From Polyangiaceae bacterium (GTDB lineage: Bacteria > Myxococcota_A > Polyangia > Polyangiales > Polyangiaceae): a stretch of DNA of 64,000 bases. Below are positions 48,796 to 56,328 of this stretch, piece after piece. Location: contig JABTUA010000001.1 of NCBI GenBank assembly GCA_015075635.1, positions 2,914,001 to 2,978,000 on the forward strand. The letters run 5' to 3'. The notes beneath the pieces are model-generated. The model was not told the DNA's origin. It made no database searches and worked only from the letters and a program-made list of their open reading frames with translations. Made by a program: the position numbers and the translations under genes. Each line of letters begins with the position of its first letter. Position 1 is the first letter of the stretch.

Positions 48796-50159
48796 GGCGC
48801 CTCCTTGGTGAACAGCCCGGCGCGGCACTCCCAGCCCTCGGGCGGCAGCGTCTCGTCGTCGCAGCGCACGCTCTCGAGCCCGACCGCACCGTCCAGCTTC
48901 GCACCGGACCAGTCGGCGCCCAGCGCGGACACCGAGCTCACGCTCGCCCCGTCCAGGTTCGCGCCGGCCAGGTCGGCTCGATTCAGGTTGGCACCGCCGA
49001 GCTTCGCTCCGGCGAGGTCGGCGAAGCTCAAGGTCGCTCCCGACAGATCCGCGCCCTCGAAGCTAACTCCGCCGAGATCCCGATCGCCCAGTGCGAGCAG
49101 CCGCCCCACGGCGGCACCGCGCTCCGCTGGCGCCGCGCGCTCGAGCTCTCGGCGCGCCAGCCAGCGATTCGCGCTCGTCACGGGGCTGGTGAACAGCGTC
49201 GCCAGCGCGCAGAGGCCCACGCTGGCGAAGGCCGTGGCCATGCCCAGGCGCCTTCGCCCGGACGGCGGCGCCGGCGCGGGTACGGGCGGCGGCAACGCGG
49301 CGCGCGGCGGGGTCCCCGGCGGCGTGCTGAGCCCGGTGAAGTTCTGCTCCGCCGCGTTCGGCAGCAGCAGACCGACGTTCTCGTAGTCGCCGTAGCGCTC
49401 GACGTCGCGCAGGAGGGCCTCGACGCTCGAGTAGCGCAAGAGGGGCTCCACGCAGGTGGCGCGCCGCACGATGCGGGACAGACCCGCCGGTGCGCGGGCC
49501 AGACAGCCCAGGTGCGGCACCAGCGCCGTCTCCAGCGGCGGGTCAGCCGCGAGCAACAGGAAAGCAAGCAGACGACCCAGGGAGTAGACGTCGGAGCGCG
49601 CGTCGCCGCCGCCCCCGTCCAGCACCTCTGGCGCAGCGTACAGGCGCGTCTCCATGGAGGCCGGCGCCTGGCCACCGGGATCGAGCAGCCGCGGCCCGAG
49701 GTCCTCGTCGAGACCGACCACGCCCGGGCACAAGCCACCGTGGCTCCGCCCCCGCGAGTGCAGCTCGATCACCACCGCCGCGAGCCCGCGGAACAGCTCG
49801 AGCTTGCGCTCCAGCTTCAGCCCCAGGGCTGGCAGATCGTGCAGGATCCCGACGATGGGCTCGAGGCGGAGGTAGCCGCGCCGCACGTTGGCCTCGAGCA
49901 CGCGGACCACCCCGGGGACGTCACCGAGGTCACCCAACCCAGCGGCGACCCGCTCGAGCTCGGCAAGCTCGTCGGGGCTCGGCTCCGCGGCGAAGGTCAT
50001 CACGGAGAAGCGCTCGCCGTCGTCGCTCGACGCGCTCCAGAGCTCGCGCCCCGCGACGCAGCCGGCCAGGTCCAGCCGCGCGGCGCCCCTCGGCCAGGGC
50101 TGCTCGGCACCCAGCCCGACCAGGGGCAAGAGGTCCGTCGGGTGGGAGTGGGTCGTCAC
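48792..50159 (-). CDS. Membrane pseudokinase with C-terminal pentapeptide repeats
   Basis: 455 residues from GTG 50159, overlapping the metalloprotease stop (GTGA). Residues about 30-275 have a Ser/Thr-kinase fold outline, e.g. RLYAAPEVLDGGGGDARSDVYSLGRLLAFLL (APE and Asp of subdomain IX), but the catalytic loop reads HSRGRSHGGLCPG and the DFG site reads LLDPGG, and no VAxK lysine is evident. A Pro-rich linker and one membrane helix (ATAFASVGLCALATLF) follow, then pentapeptide repeats (VSFEGADLSGATLSFADLAG, GANLNRADLAGANLDG) outside. Probably a signalling scaffold, not an enzyme. Confidence 0.82.
   Translation of the reverse strand: MTTHSHPTDLLPLVGLGAEQPWPRGAARLDLAGCVAGRELWSASSDDGERFSVMTFAAEPSPDELAELERVAAGLGDLGDVPGVVRVLEANVRRGYLRLEPIVGILHDLPALGLKLERKLELFRGLAAVVIELHSRGRSHGGLCPGVVGLDEDLGPRLLDPGGQAPASMETRLYAAPEVLDGGGGDARSDVYSLGRLLAFLLLAADPPLETALVPHLGCLARAPAGLSRIVRRATCVEPLLRYSSVEALLRDVERYGDYENVGLLLPNAAEQNFTGLSTPPGTPPRAALPPPVPAPAPPSGRRRLGMATAFASVGLCALATLFTSPVTSANRWLARRELERAAPAERGAAVGRLLALGDRDLGGVSFEGADLSGATLSFADLAGAKLGGANLNRADLAGANLDGASVSSVSALGADWSGAKLDGAVGLESVRCDDETLPPEGWECRAGLFTKEAP
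48800..48806 (-). promoter_or_regulatory. Ribosome binding site of the prepilin gene
   Basis: The minus strand reads AAGGAGG, four bases before ATG 48795, inside the end of the pseudokinase gene. It fixes the prepilin start and explains how a gene at the end of an overlap can be expressed strongly. Confidence 0.7.
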
Positions 50160-51163
50160 GACGTGACCCTCCGCCGCCGCACCCAGGCCGCCGCGGTCAG
50201 CGCGAGCATCAGCGCGACTTGCCAGAGCGGCGCATCCCGGCGCGCCACGCTCGCCCCACCGCAGCCGCCGCCGGTGTCCGTCGCCGCGCTCTCGGGCGCC
50301 GGGTGGCGATACAGGCTCACCATGACCGTGCGGTCCGGCGGCTCCAGATCGCGCTTCCGGAGCTCGCACTTGCCGGTCTTGTAGAACATCGTCGTCGCGG
50401 GATCCTCGTGGTCCTCCCCGAGGCCGAAGAAGTGGCCGGCCTCGTGCGCCACCACGCTCTGCAAGTCGTATGCGCCGTCGCAGCCGGGCGCCTCGTGCGC
50501 GTCGAACCCGTCGTCGTCGTCGTCCCCGTGATGCGGGCTCGCGCCACCGCCCAGGACCGCGAAGGGCTTCTTCGAGTTGATCACGATGTCGGACTCGAGG
50601 ATGCGTCCGGTCTCCGCGTCCACGAAGCTGACGGTCAGCGCCAGATCCTTCTTGTGGCCGGCCAGCTCGATGGGCGCGAAGAGCACCGCGTTCACACCGT
50701 CCGGCTCGAGGCCGGGCTTCGCGCCGCTGGTGGTGTCGAAGGTCACCGGTGGCAGCGAGGCGTCCGTCTCGAGCCAGGCACCGAACCCGGCCTGCACCGC
50801 CGAGCTGGCCCCGGGTCCGAGCTTCTGGAGGGAGGCGTCCAGCTTCACGCTCACCGGTGCGTTGGCCCAGCGCTCGGGCTTGCCGCGATCCGTCGTCTTC
50901 TCCTTGGGCGCGCCGTTGACGAAGACCACGGGCAACCCGCGATCGGGCTCCGGAGGCTTCGCCAGCTGCCAGCCCAGCAGCCCCAACGCGGAGAGCGCGA
51001 GCAACGCGACGAAGAACACCGTCCGGCGCGGGCGCACCACCGGACGCACGCTCGGCTTCAGGGTCACGCTCTTCGGGCGCAGGGTGAAGATGCTCAGGAT
51101 CGGCGCGATGGAATGGGTCGGGCTCGGGGCGAGCGTGCTCGGGCGGCGATCGGTCGGGGGCAT
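50156..51163 (-). CDS. Membrane-anchored zinc metalloprotease (metzincin) with MYXO-CTERM-like tail
   Basis: 335 residues. An N-terminal membrane helix (VFFVALLALSALGLLGWQL) precedes the catalytic domain. The zinc site is VAHEAGHFFGLGEDH, HExxHxxGxxH, with a Met-turn in PATTMFYKTG: a metzincin, probably matrixin-like. The loop HHGDDDDDGFDAHEAPGC may bind calcium. The C terminus has GGGCGG, a hydrophobic helix and RRRR, like the myxobacterial MYXO-CTERM sorting signal. It should act at the cell surface. First gene of the set with the pseudokinase-pentapeptide protein and the prepilin, which are possible substrates or partners. Confidence 0.87.
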   Translation of the reverse strand: MPPTDRRPSTLAPSPTHSIAPILSIFTLRPKSVTLKPSVRPVVRPRRTVFFVALLALSALGLLGWQLAKPPEPDRGLPVVFVNGAPKEKTTDRGKPERWANAPVSVKLDASLQKLGPGASSAVQAGFGAWLETDASLPPVTFDTTSGAKPGLEPDGVNAVLFAPIELAGHKKDLALTVSFVDAETGRILESDIVINSKKPFAVLGGGASPHHGDDDDDGFDAHEAPGCDGAYDLQSVVAHEAGHFFGLGEDHEDPATTMFYKTGKCELRKRDLEPPDRTVMVSLYRHPAPESAATDTGGGCGGASVARRDAPLWQVALMLALTAAAWVRRRRVTS

Positions 51164-51306
51164 GGCTCCACTCGACGAAAACGGCCGCCCTGTTTCGAGC
51201 TGAAGCGCCCCCGCGCAGATCGGTGCGACCCCCTCCCACCTCGCGCGCGCAAACTCTGCGACTTCAACGCCGGGCTACGGGGCCGTAGCTTTCAGCATTG
51301 ACCTCC

Positions 51307-53892
51307 GTGTCTCCGCTCTCCCTGGGTGACGCCGCGGTCGCCGGCGCCGGCGTCCTCCTGTGCGCGTACGAGCTCTGGCTCTTCGCGCGGCGGCCGGGTC
51401 ACCGGGAGCACCTCTGGATGGCCGTGATCGGCGCGATGGCCGCGACCTACGCGGCCTTGATGGCGGTCCACTACAACGTCGGCCACGACGCGGCGCTGAT
51501 CCTCACCCGCTTCGAGGGCGCCGCGCTCACCACGGCGAGCTGCGCGGGCATCGCCTGGATCCTGCTCGTCACGGGCCGCGCCACTCCCCGGGCGCACGCC
51601 CTGCTCGGCGCGTTCTGGCTGGCGGTCACCGCACTGACCATCTCCCCCTGGGTCGTTCGCTCGATGCGTCCTGTCGAGCCCTGGCTCGGCGACGGGATAT
51701 TCTGGCGGCGCGTGCAGACCCCGGCGGTCGGCGCGCTCCAGGCGACCGGGATCGCGCTCCTGCTGCTCGGCCTCTGGCTCTCCACCCGCGCGCCGCCGGA
51801 GCGCCGCTCCGAGGCCCGCCACTATCAGCTGGGCATCGGGCTCTGGGCAGCGGATGCCCTGCACACCACGGTGACGAACGTCTTGGGCCGGCAGCTCCCG
51901 CTCTCCACCGTCGAGTACGGCTTCCTGGCCTTCGCCGTCGCGCTCGTCTCCCACGACGTCCGCCACTACATGCACGCCCTGGCCACGACCGAGCACGCGG
52001 TGCGCTCGGCGGTTTCCCGCCAGCGCGAGCTCGAGGCGCTGCACCACGACGTGGTCGCCTCCATCGGCGAGGGCGTGGTGCTCCTCGACTCGCTCCAGCG
52101 CGTGCGGCTCTGGAACCCCGTGGCGGCCGCGCTGACCGGCGTGCCCGAGACCGAGGCCGTGGGGCGCTCGCTCTGGGATCTGATCCAGGTCGCCCCCGCC
52201 GACGAGCGCACGCTCGCCGCAGCCCTCGCCGAAGCGACCCGAGGTCGCGTGGTGACCACCGTGCCCGCGGGGCTGCGTTCCGGCCAGCGCGAGGTGCAGG
52301 TGGCCTGGACGCTCACGCCCTTCGGTCCGCCGGGTGACCGGCGCGGCGCCATCGCCATCTTGCACGACGCGACGGCAGAGCAGGCCGCGCGGCTCGCGCT
52401 GATCCGCAGCGAACGCAACTCGAAGGCGCTGATCGAGAGCCTGCCGGACGCCATCGCCGTCTTGTCGGACGAACGCATCCTCTACATCAACGCCGCGCTC
52501 GCGCGCTTGCTCGGCCTCGGCCCCGACGACAGCCTGAGCGGGCTCAGCGCCGGCCGACTGGTCCACCACGCCGATCGCGCGCGCTTGCGCCAGATCCGCG
52601 ACGGCAGCGACCCGGCGGAGCTGCGCTTGAACGCGCGCAACCGCGGCATCACCGCCGAGATCCGCTGCGTGCCCATCGAGTTCGACGGCGCGCCCGCCCA
52701 GGCGCTCATCGCCCGGGACGTGACCGAGCGGAACGAGCTCACCGCGCGCATGATGGAGCTCGACCGCATGGTCGCGGTCGGCACGCTGGCCGCCGGAGTC
52801 GGGCACGAGATCAACAACCCGCTCGCGTACATGGTCGCCAACCTCGAGGAGCTGCGGAAGGAGATCCCCGGGGCCGAGCCTCGCCTGCTCGTCGAGGAGA
52901 CCCTCCAGGGTGCTCGCCGCATCCGCGACATCGTACAGGCCCTGGCCGGGTTCTCCCGCGCCGGCGTCGAGCGCACCACCGTGAGCCTCGGCGAGGCGCT
53001 CCACTCCGCCATCACCATGAGCGGCAACGAGATCCGGCACCGCGCCCGGGTCTCCCTCGACCACCAGGGTGACTTCTACGTGGTCGCCGGCGAAGCCGAG
53101 CTGGCGCAGGTCTTCTTGAACCTGCTGGTCAACGCCAGCCAAGCGCTGCCCAACGGTACGGCGGAGACCAACGAGATCCGCGTGCGCACCTACGCGGATC
53201 CGGTAGCGAACCGGGTGGTCTGCGAGGTGGCGGACACCGGCTCGGGCATCGCGCCCGAGATCCTGCCGCGCATCTTCGATCCGTTCTTCACCACCAAGCC
53301 GGTCGGCGAGGGCACCGGTCTCGGCCTGAGCATCTGCCGGCAGACGATCCGCGCGTTGGGCGGAGACATCGAGGTGGAGACCGAGGTCGGGGTCGGCACG
53401 ACCTTCCGCGTCCTGCTCCCGCCCGCCGAGGCCGTGACGGAGCCGCTGCGCCTGTCGCGCCGCGCGCGCTCCACCCCCGCGCCGGACGGGCGGCTGCGGG
53501 TGATGCTGGTGGACGACGAAGCGAGCCTGCTCCGCGCCCTGTCCCGCCCGCTGCGCCGGCACTTCGACCTCAGCCTGTGCGTCTCCGCGGTGGAGGCCCT
53601 CGAGCACCTCGAGCGCGGCGACGACTTCGACGCCATCGTGACCGATCTGATGATGCCCGGCACCTCCGGCATGGAGCTCTACGATCAGATCCGCGAGCGC
53701 TTCCCGAAGCTGGCCGAGCGCGTGCTGTTCACCACCGGCGGCGCCTTCACCGCGGAGGCCAAGGCCTTCTCGGCCCAGATGGCCGACCGCGTCCTGCCCA
53801 AGCCCGTCGCCATCTCCGAGCTCCGGCGGCGCGTGCGCGAGATCGCCGCCACGCACCCGGGCCGAGCGCGGACCGGCAGCGCGTGCGCGTGA
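51307..53892 (+). CDS. Multi-helix membrane hybrid histidine kinase with PAS domains and receiver
   Basis: 861 residues from GTG 51307 (TTG 51298 is also possible). About seven hydrophobic helices (residues 5-225) form a membrane sensor module. Then PAS (about 240-360, VLLDSLQRVRLWNPVAA), PAS (about 375-475, AVLSDERILYINAALARLLG), HisKA with GVGHEINNPLAYM, ATPase with FLNLLVNASQALP and GTGLGLSICRQTI, and a receiver with LVDDEASLLRA and VTDLMMPGTSG. The core resembles the soluble kinases at 20394 and 38192 but with a membrane sensor in place of the receiver-like N terminus. Divergent from the protease set across 143 bases. Confidence 0.92.
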   Translation: MSPLSLGDAAVAGAGVLLCAYELWLFARRPGHREHLWMAVIGAMAATYAALMAVHYNVGHDAALILTRFEGAALTTASCAGIAWILLVTGRATPRAHALLGAFWLAVTALTISPWVVRSMRPVEPWLGDGIFWRRVQTPAVGALQATGIALLLLGLWLSTRAPPERRSEARHYQLGIGLWAADALHTTVTNVLGRQLPLSTVEYGFLAFAVALVSHDVRHYMHALATTEHAVRSAVSRQRELEALHHDVVASIGEGVVLLDSLQRVRLWNPVAAALTGVPETEAVGRSLWDLIQVAPADERTLAAALAEATRGRVVTTVPAGLRSGQREVQVAWTLTPFGPPGDRRGAIAILHDATAEQAARLALIRSERNSKALIESLPDAIAVLSDERILYINAALARLLGLGPDDSLSGLSAGRLVHHADRARLRQIRDGSDPAELRLNARNRGITAEIRCVPIEFDGAPAQALIARDVTERNELTARMMELDRMVAVGTLAAGVGHEINNPLAYMVANLEELRKEIPGAEPRLLVEETLQGARRIRDIVQALAGFSRAGVERTTVSLGEALHSAITMSGNEIRHRARVSLDHQGDFYVVAGEAELAQVFLNLLVNASQALPNGTAETNEIRVRTYADPVANRVVCEVADTGSGIAPEILPRIFDPFFTTKPVGEGTGLGLSICRQTIRALGGDIEVETEVGVGTTFRVLLPPAEAVTEPLRLSRRARSTPAPDGRLRVMLVDDEASLLRALSRPLRRHFDLSLCVSAVEALEHLERGDDFDAIVTDLMMPGTSGMELYDQIRERFPKLAERVLFTTGGAFTAEAKAFSAQMADRVLPKPVAISELRRRVREIAATHPGRARTGSACA

Positions 53893-53921
53893 GGCAACGC
53901 TCCGGGGTCGGCCAGGACCAA

Positions 53922-53941
53922 TTGACCAGTCAGGTGGTCAA
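53922..53941. promoter_or_regulatory. Inverted repeat operator of the Phd/VapC module
   Basis: TTGACCA (53922-53928) and TGGTCAA (53935-53941) form a perfect 7-bp inverted repeat with a 6-base centre, 15 bases before the antitoxin ATG. Phd/YefM antitoxins bind such palindromes to repress their own operon. The left arm also contains TTGACC, a possible -35 element. Confidence 0.65.
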
Positions 53942-53956
53942 ACCTAAGCTCCAGGC

Positions 53957-54196
53957 ATGGTAGCCCCCCGCAAAATAGCCGCCAGCGAGTTCAAAGCCCG
54001 TTGCCTCGGCCTCCTCGACGAGGTCCGCGAGAGCGGCGCCGAGGTCGTGATCACCAAACACGGCGAGCCGGTCGCACGACTCGTGCCCATGGCCAGGGCG
54101 CGGACCTCGCTGCGCGGTGCGTGGAGGGGCGTGGCCCGGGTCCGCGGAGACATCGTCCACGTGGACTGGACGGCCGATTTCGAGGCGAATCGGTGA
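53957..54196 (+). CDS. Phd/YefM-type antitoxin
   Basis: 79 residues. KIAASEFKARCLGLLDEVRESGAEVVITKHGEPVARLVP is a clear Phd/YefM fold: the DNA-binding N-terminal dimer domain. The C-terminal tail (WRGVARVRGDIVHVDWTADF) is the usual toxin-wrapping segment. It should repress its own promoter through the inverted repeat just upstream and neutralise the PIN toxin that follows. The stop codon overlaps the GTG start of the toxin gene. Confidence 0.92.
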   Translation: MVAPRKIAASEFKARCLGLLDEVRESGAEVVITKHGEPVARLVPMARARTSLRGAWRGVARVRGDIVHVDWTADFEANR

Positions 54197-54591
54197 AACA
54201 CCTCCTGGACACACACGTCGCGGTCTGGTGGCTCACCGACGACCGCCGGCTCACCCGGGCGCACGCGCGCGTCCTCGAGCGCGCGGAGCGGAGCGGTACG
54301 CCGGTTGGCCTGTCCGCAATCTCACTGTGGGAGATCGCCAAGCTCGTCGAGCGGCGCCGCATCGAGCTCGATCAGACCATCGACGAGAGCCTGGCGGAGC
54401 TCGAAGCGCATCCTGGCTTCGCAGTCCTCCCACTCAGCGCGCGGATTGCGGTCGAGAGCACGCGACTCGGGGCGCGCTTCCCGTCGGATCCGGTGGATCA
54501 GATCATCGCGGCGACGGCACGCTGTCACGCGCTGACCCTGCTCACCGTCGACGAGCGGATCATCGAGTCGGGCGCGGTGGCGGTCGGCTGA
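54193..54591 (+). CDS. PIN-domain toxin (VapC type)
   Basis: 132 residues from GTG 54193, overlapping the antitoxin stop (GTGA). The four acidic residues of the PIN active site are visible: LLDTHVAVWWL, SLWEIAKL, DPVDQIIAATA and TVDERII. VapC proteins are Mg-dependent RNases that cut tRNA or rRNA when freed from antitoxin. Type with Phd-family partner, as here, is well known. Apparently intact and functional. Confidence 0.92.
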   Translation: MKHLLDTHVAVWWLTDDRRLTRAHARVLERAERSGTPVGLSAISLWEIAKLVERRRIELDQTIDESLAELEAHPGFAVLPLSARIAVESTRLGARFPSDPVDQIIAATARCHALTLLTVDERIIESGAVAVG

Positions 54592-54613
54592 TCCGCTGAG
54601 GTTTCGCGGCAAG

Positions 54614-55486
54614 TCAGCCTCGACGCTTGGCGAGCTCCGCCTCGAGCTCCGCGACCCTCCGAGCCAGCGCCTCCGCGCGCCGCGCTTCCTCCTCCGCGCG
54701 CCGGGCTTCTTCCTCCGCGCGCCGGGCTTCTTCCTCCGCGCGCCGGGCTTCTTCCTCCGCGCGCCGGGCTTCTTCCTCCGCGCGCCGGGCTGCTTCCTCC
54801 GCGCGCTCGGCCTGCTGCTCCGAGAGTCGCTCGAGCTTCGCGATCAGCTCGGGAGCGTCCAGGAGCTGCGCGTTGCCGTGGTAGTAGCGCACGCGTCCGT
54901 CCTCGACCCGCAGCTCGAGCCCGAGCACCCTGGAGCTGAAGAACCCATTCTGCGGGACCATCGGACGGTACTGCTTCGCGCCGGGCTCGGGCAGCGCGAA
55001 GCCGCTGAGCCGCTGGCGGCCGCGGTCGTAGATGAAGTACTCCGGGATGCCGAGGCGCGCGTAGAGCGCCACGTTGCGCTCCATGTCCTTGCGCCGCTCC
55101 CCCGCCACGTGCACCTCGAGCACCCAAGCGAGCCCTTTGCCCTCCGCGCTCACCACCCATTTCATGCGCGGGTGAGGCTCGGCGCCGATCACCGCCAGCA
55201 CGTCCGGCGAGAAGCGCCGCTCCGCCGGGTAGTACACGGTCAGATCCGCCGCCACGTACACCTTCTGTCCGGTCCGGCGGAAGAACTCCCTGAGCACGTC
55301 GAGCGCGTCGCTCTTGGCGTCGCGGTGCAAGTCGCCCTCCGGCGGCAGCAGCTCGACGTCGCTCATGTGGGCGGGCAGCAAGTCCAGACACGCCGCGCGC
55401 TCGGCCTCGCTCATCCGCGCCCACTCCTCCTCGGACGGCGCGCGGGGGAAGCCCTCGGCCTCGGGATCGTCGGCGCAGATGGCCAC
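54614..55486 (-). CDS. Uma2-family protein with repetitive coiled-coil tail
   Basis: 290 residues from GTG 55486. Residues about 55-200 carry the Uma2 core: GQKVYVAADLTVYYPAERRFSPDVLAVIG (motif Asp), LAWVLEVHVAGERRKDMERNVALYARLG (Glu, Lys) and IPEYFIYDRGRQRLSGF. From about residue 220 a heptad repeat EEARRAE is reiterated six or seven times, coded by 21-bp tandem repeats (54669-54815), which predicts a long parallel coiled coil and oligomerisation. Acts alone, 22 bases from the convergent PIN toxin stop. Cellular function of Uma2 proteins is unknown. Confidence 0.88.
   Translation of the reverse strand: MAICADDPEAEGFPRAPSEEEWARMSEAERAACLDLLPAHMSDVELLPPEGDLHRDAKSDALDVLREFFRRTGQKVYVAADLTVYYPAERRFSPDVLAVIGAEPHPRMKWVVSAEGKGLAWVLEVHVAGERRKDMERNVALYARLGIPEYFIYDRGRQRLSGFALPEPGAKQYRPMVPQNGFFSSRVLGLELRVEDGRVRYYHGNAQLLDAPELIAKLERLSEQQAERAEEAARRAEEEARRAEEEARRAEEEARRAEEEARRAEEEARRAEALARRVAELEAELAKRRG
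54669..54815. repeat. 21-bp tandem repeats encoding EEARRAE heptads
   Basis: About seven copies of TCCTCCGCGCGCCGGGCTTCT (five nearly perfect from 54690 to 54794). In frame with the Uma2 gene, so copy-number changes would lengthen or shorten the coiled coil without frameshift. Confidence 0.88.
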
Positions 55487-55830
55487 GCCGACAAGCCTGG
55501 CGCGGCGAGCCGGACGCCGTCAAGGCGAGGCGCGCGGCGTGCGATTGACGCCGGACCGCCCCGCCGTGGAAGCTGGCGACGCCCAGCGACGCCGCCCCGG
55601 CTCGGGATGTGAAGCCGGCTTTGCGCGCAGGCCCGATCCCGGCTCTGCTCGGCGGCGTGTCCGGCGCGCTGATCCGCCTGCTCACGGACGCCTTCGAGCC
55701 GGCCGTGCGGCAGCGAGGCCAACACCCGGGGCACGAGCAGGCTCAGGCGTGCTTCAGCCAACCGAGCGGTTCGGCCCCGAAGAAGCCGCGCGCTCGATCC
55801 GGGCCATCTCTCCCGCAAGGTAGCTCCAGC
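55487..55830. other. Spacer without recognised gene
   Basis: 344 bases between the Uma2 start and the palindrome cluster. Open frames exist on both strands but their predicted proteins are Arg/Ala/Pro-rich with no motif, the pattern of high-GC shadows. No tRNA, repeat or mobile-element end was recognised; a decayed gene cannot be ruled out. Confidence 0.5.
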
Positions 55831-55861
55831 CACTGAGTAAATCTACTCAGTGCACTGAGTA
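55831..55861. promoter_or_regulatory. Three alternating CACTGAGTA arms (operator candidate)
   Basis: CACTGAGTA (55831-55839), AATC, TACTCAGTG (55844-55852), CACTGAGTA (55853-55861). Arms two and three make an 18-bp perfect palindrome, arms one and two an inverted repeat with a 4-base gap. It lies 11 bases before the GTG of the gene at 55873 in locally AT-richer DNA, as expected of a repressor site. Confidence 0.6.
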
Positions 55862-55872
55862 GCTGGGCGGTC

Positions 55873-56226
55873 GTGGCTCAGGTCCGGCGCTTGCCGAGCG
55901 CCGCCCCGAGCTGGGCCACGCGGCTTTCCGGATCGCCGGCGGACCTGGCCAGGCCCTCGCGCCGGCGCAACCCGAGCGCGTCGCAGCCGCTGCCGCCCGA
56001 GGCCCTGGCCGTGCTCCACGAGCTGAAGGCTCGCCACATGCGCGAGTGGCTCGACACGCCGGTGCCCGCCTTGGGCGGCAAGACGCCCCGCTCCGCCGCG
56101 AAGAACAAGGCGGGGCGCGCCGGGCTCGACGTGCTCCTGCGCGAGATCGAGCTGATGGAGTCCCAAGCGCCTCCCGAGATGCGCGGTGACATCGGCTGGC
56201 TGCGACGCGAGCTAGGGATGGAATGA
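55873..56226 (+). CDS. Small protein with PALGGKTPR motif, possibly an antitoxin or a gene remnant
   Basis: 117 residues from GTG 55873. The N-terminal 35 residues are basic and look disordered. The rest, LPPEALAVLHELKARHMREWLDTPVPALGGKTPRSAAKNKAG then LDVLLREIELMES, contains the W-(L/M)-x-xP-x-PALGGKTPR element I associate with the C-terminal parts of SEC-C-type and MbcA/ParS-like toxin-binding proteins. Shorter than those, so it may be the surviving end of a larger gene. The palindrome cluster just upstream suggests autoregulation. Moderately confident it is coding, unsure of family. Confidence 0.5.
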   Translation: MAQVRRLPSAAPSWATRLSGSPADLARPSRRRNPSASQPLPPEALAVLHELKARHMREWLDTPVPALGGKTPRSAAKNKAGRAGLDVLLREIELMESQAPPEMRGDIGWLRRELGME

Positions 56227-56328
56227 AGGTCGGGGACACCAGCGGCGACCCCGACCACCCTCACTGCAAAAAGCCGCCCTCCCGGCAGACTCTCGTGTCG
56301 CCGACCTGCGAGGTCTATCTTCGTGCTC

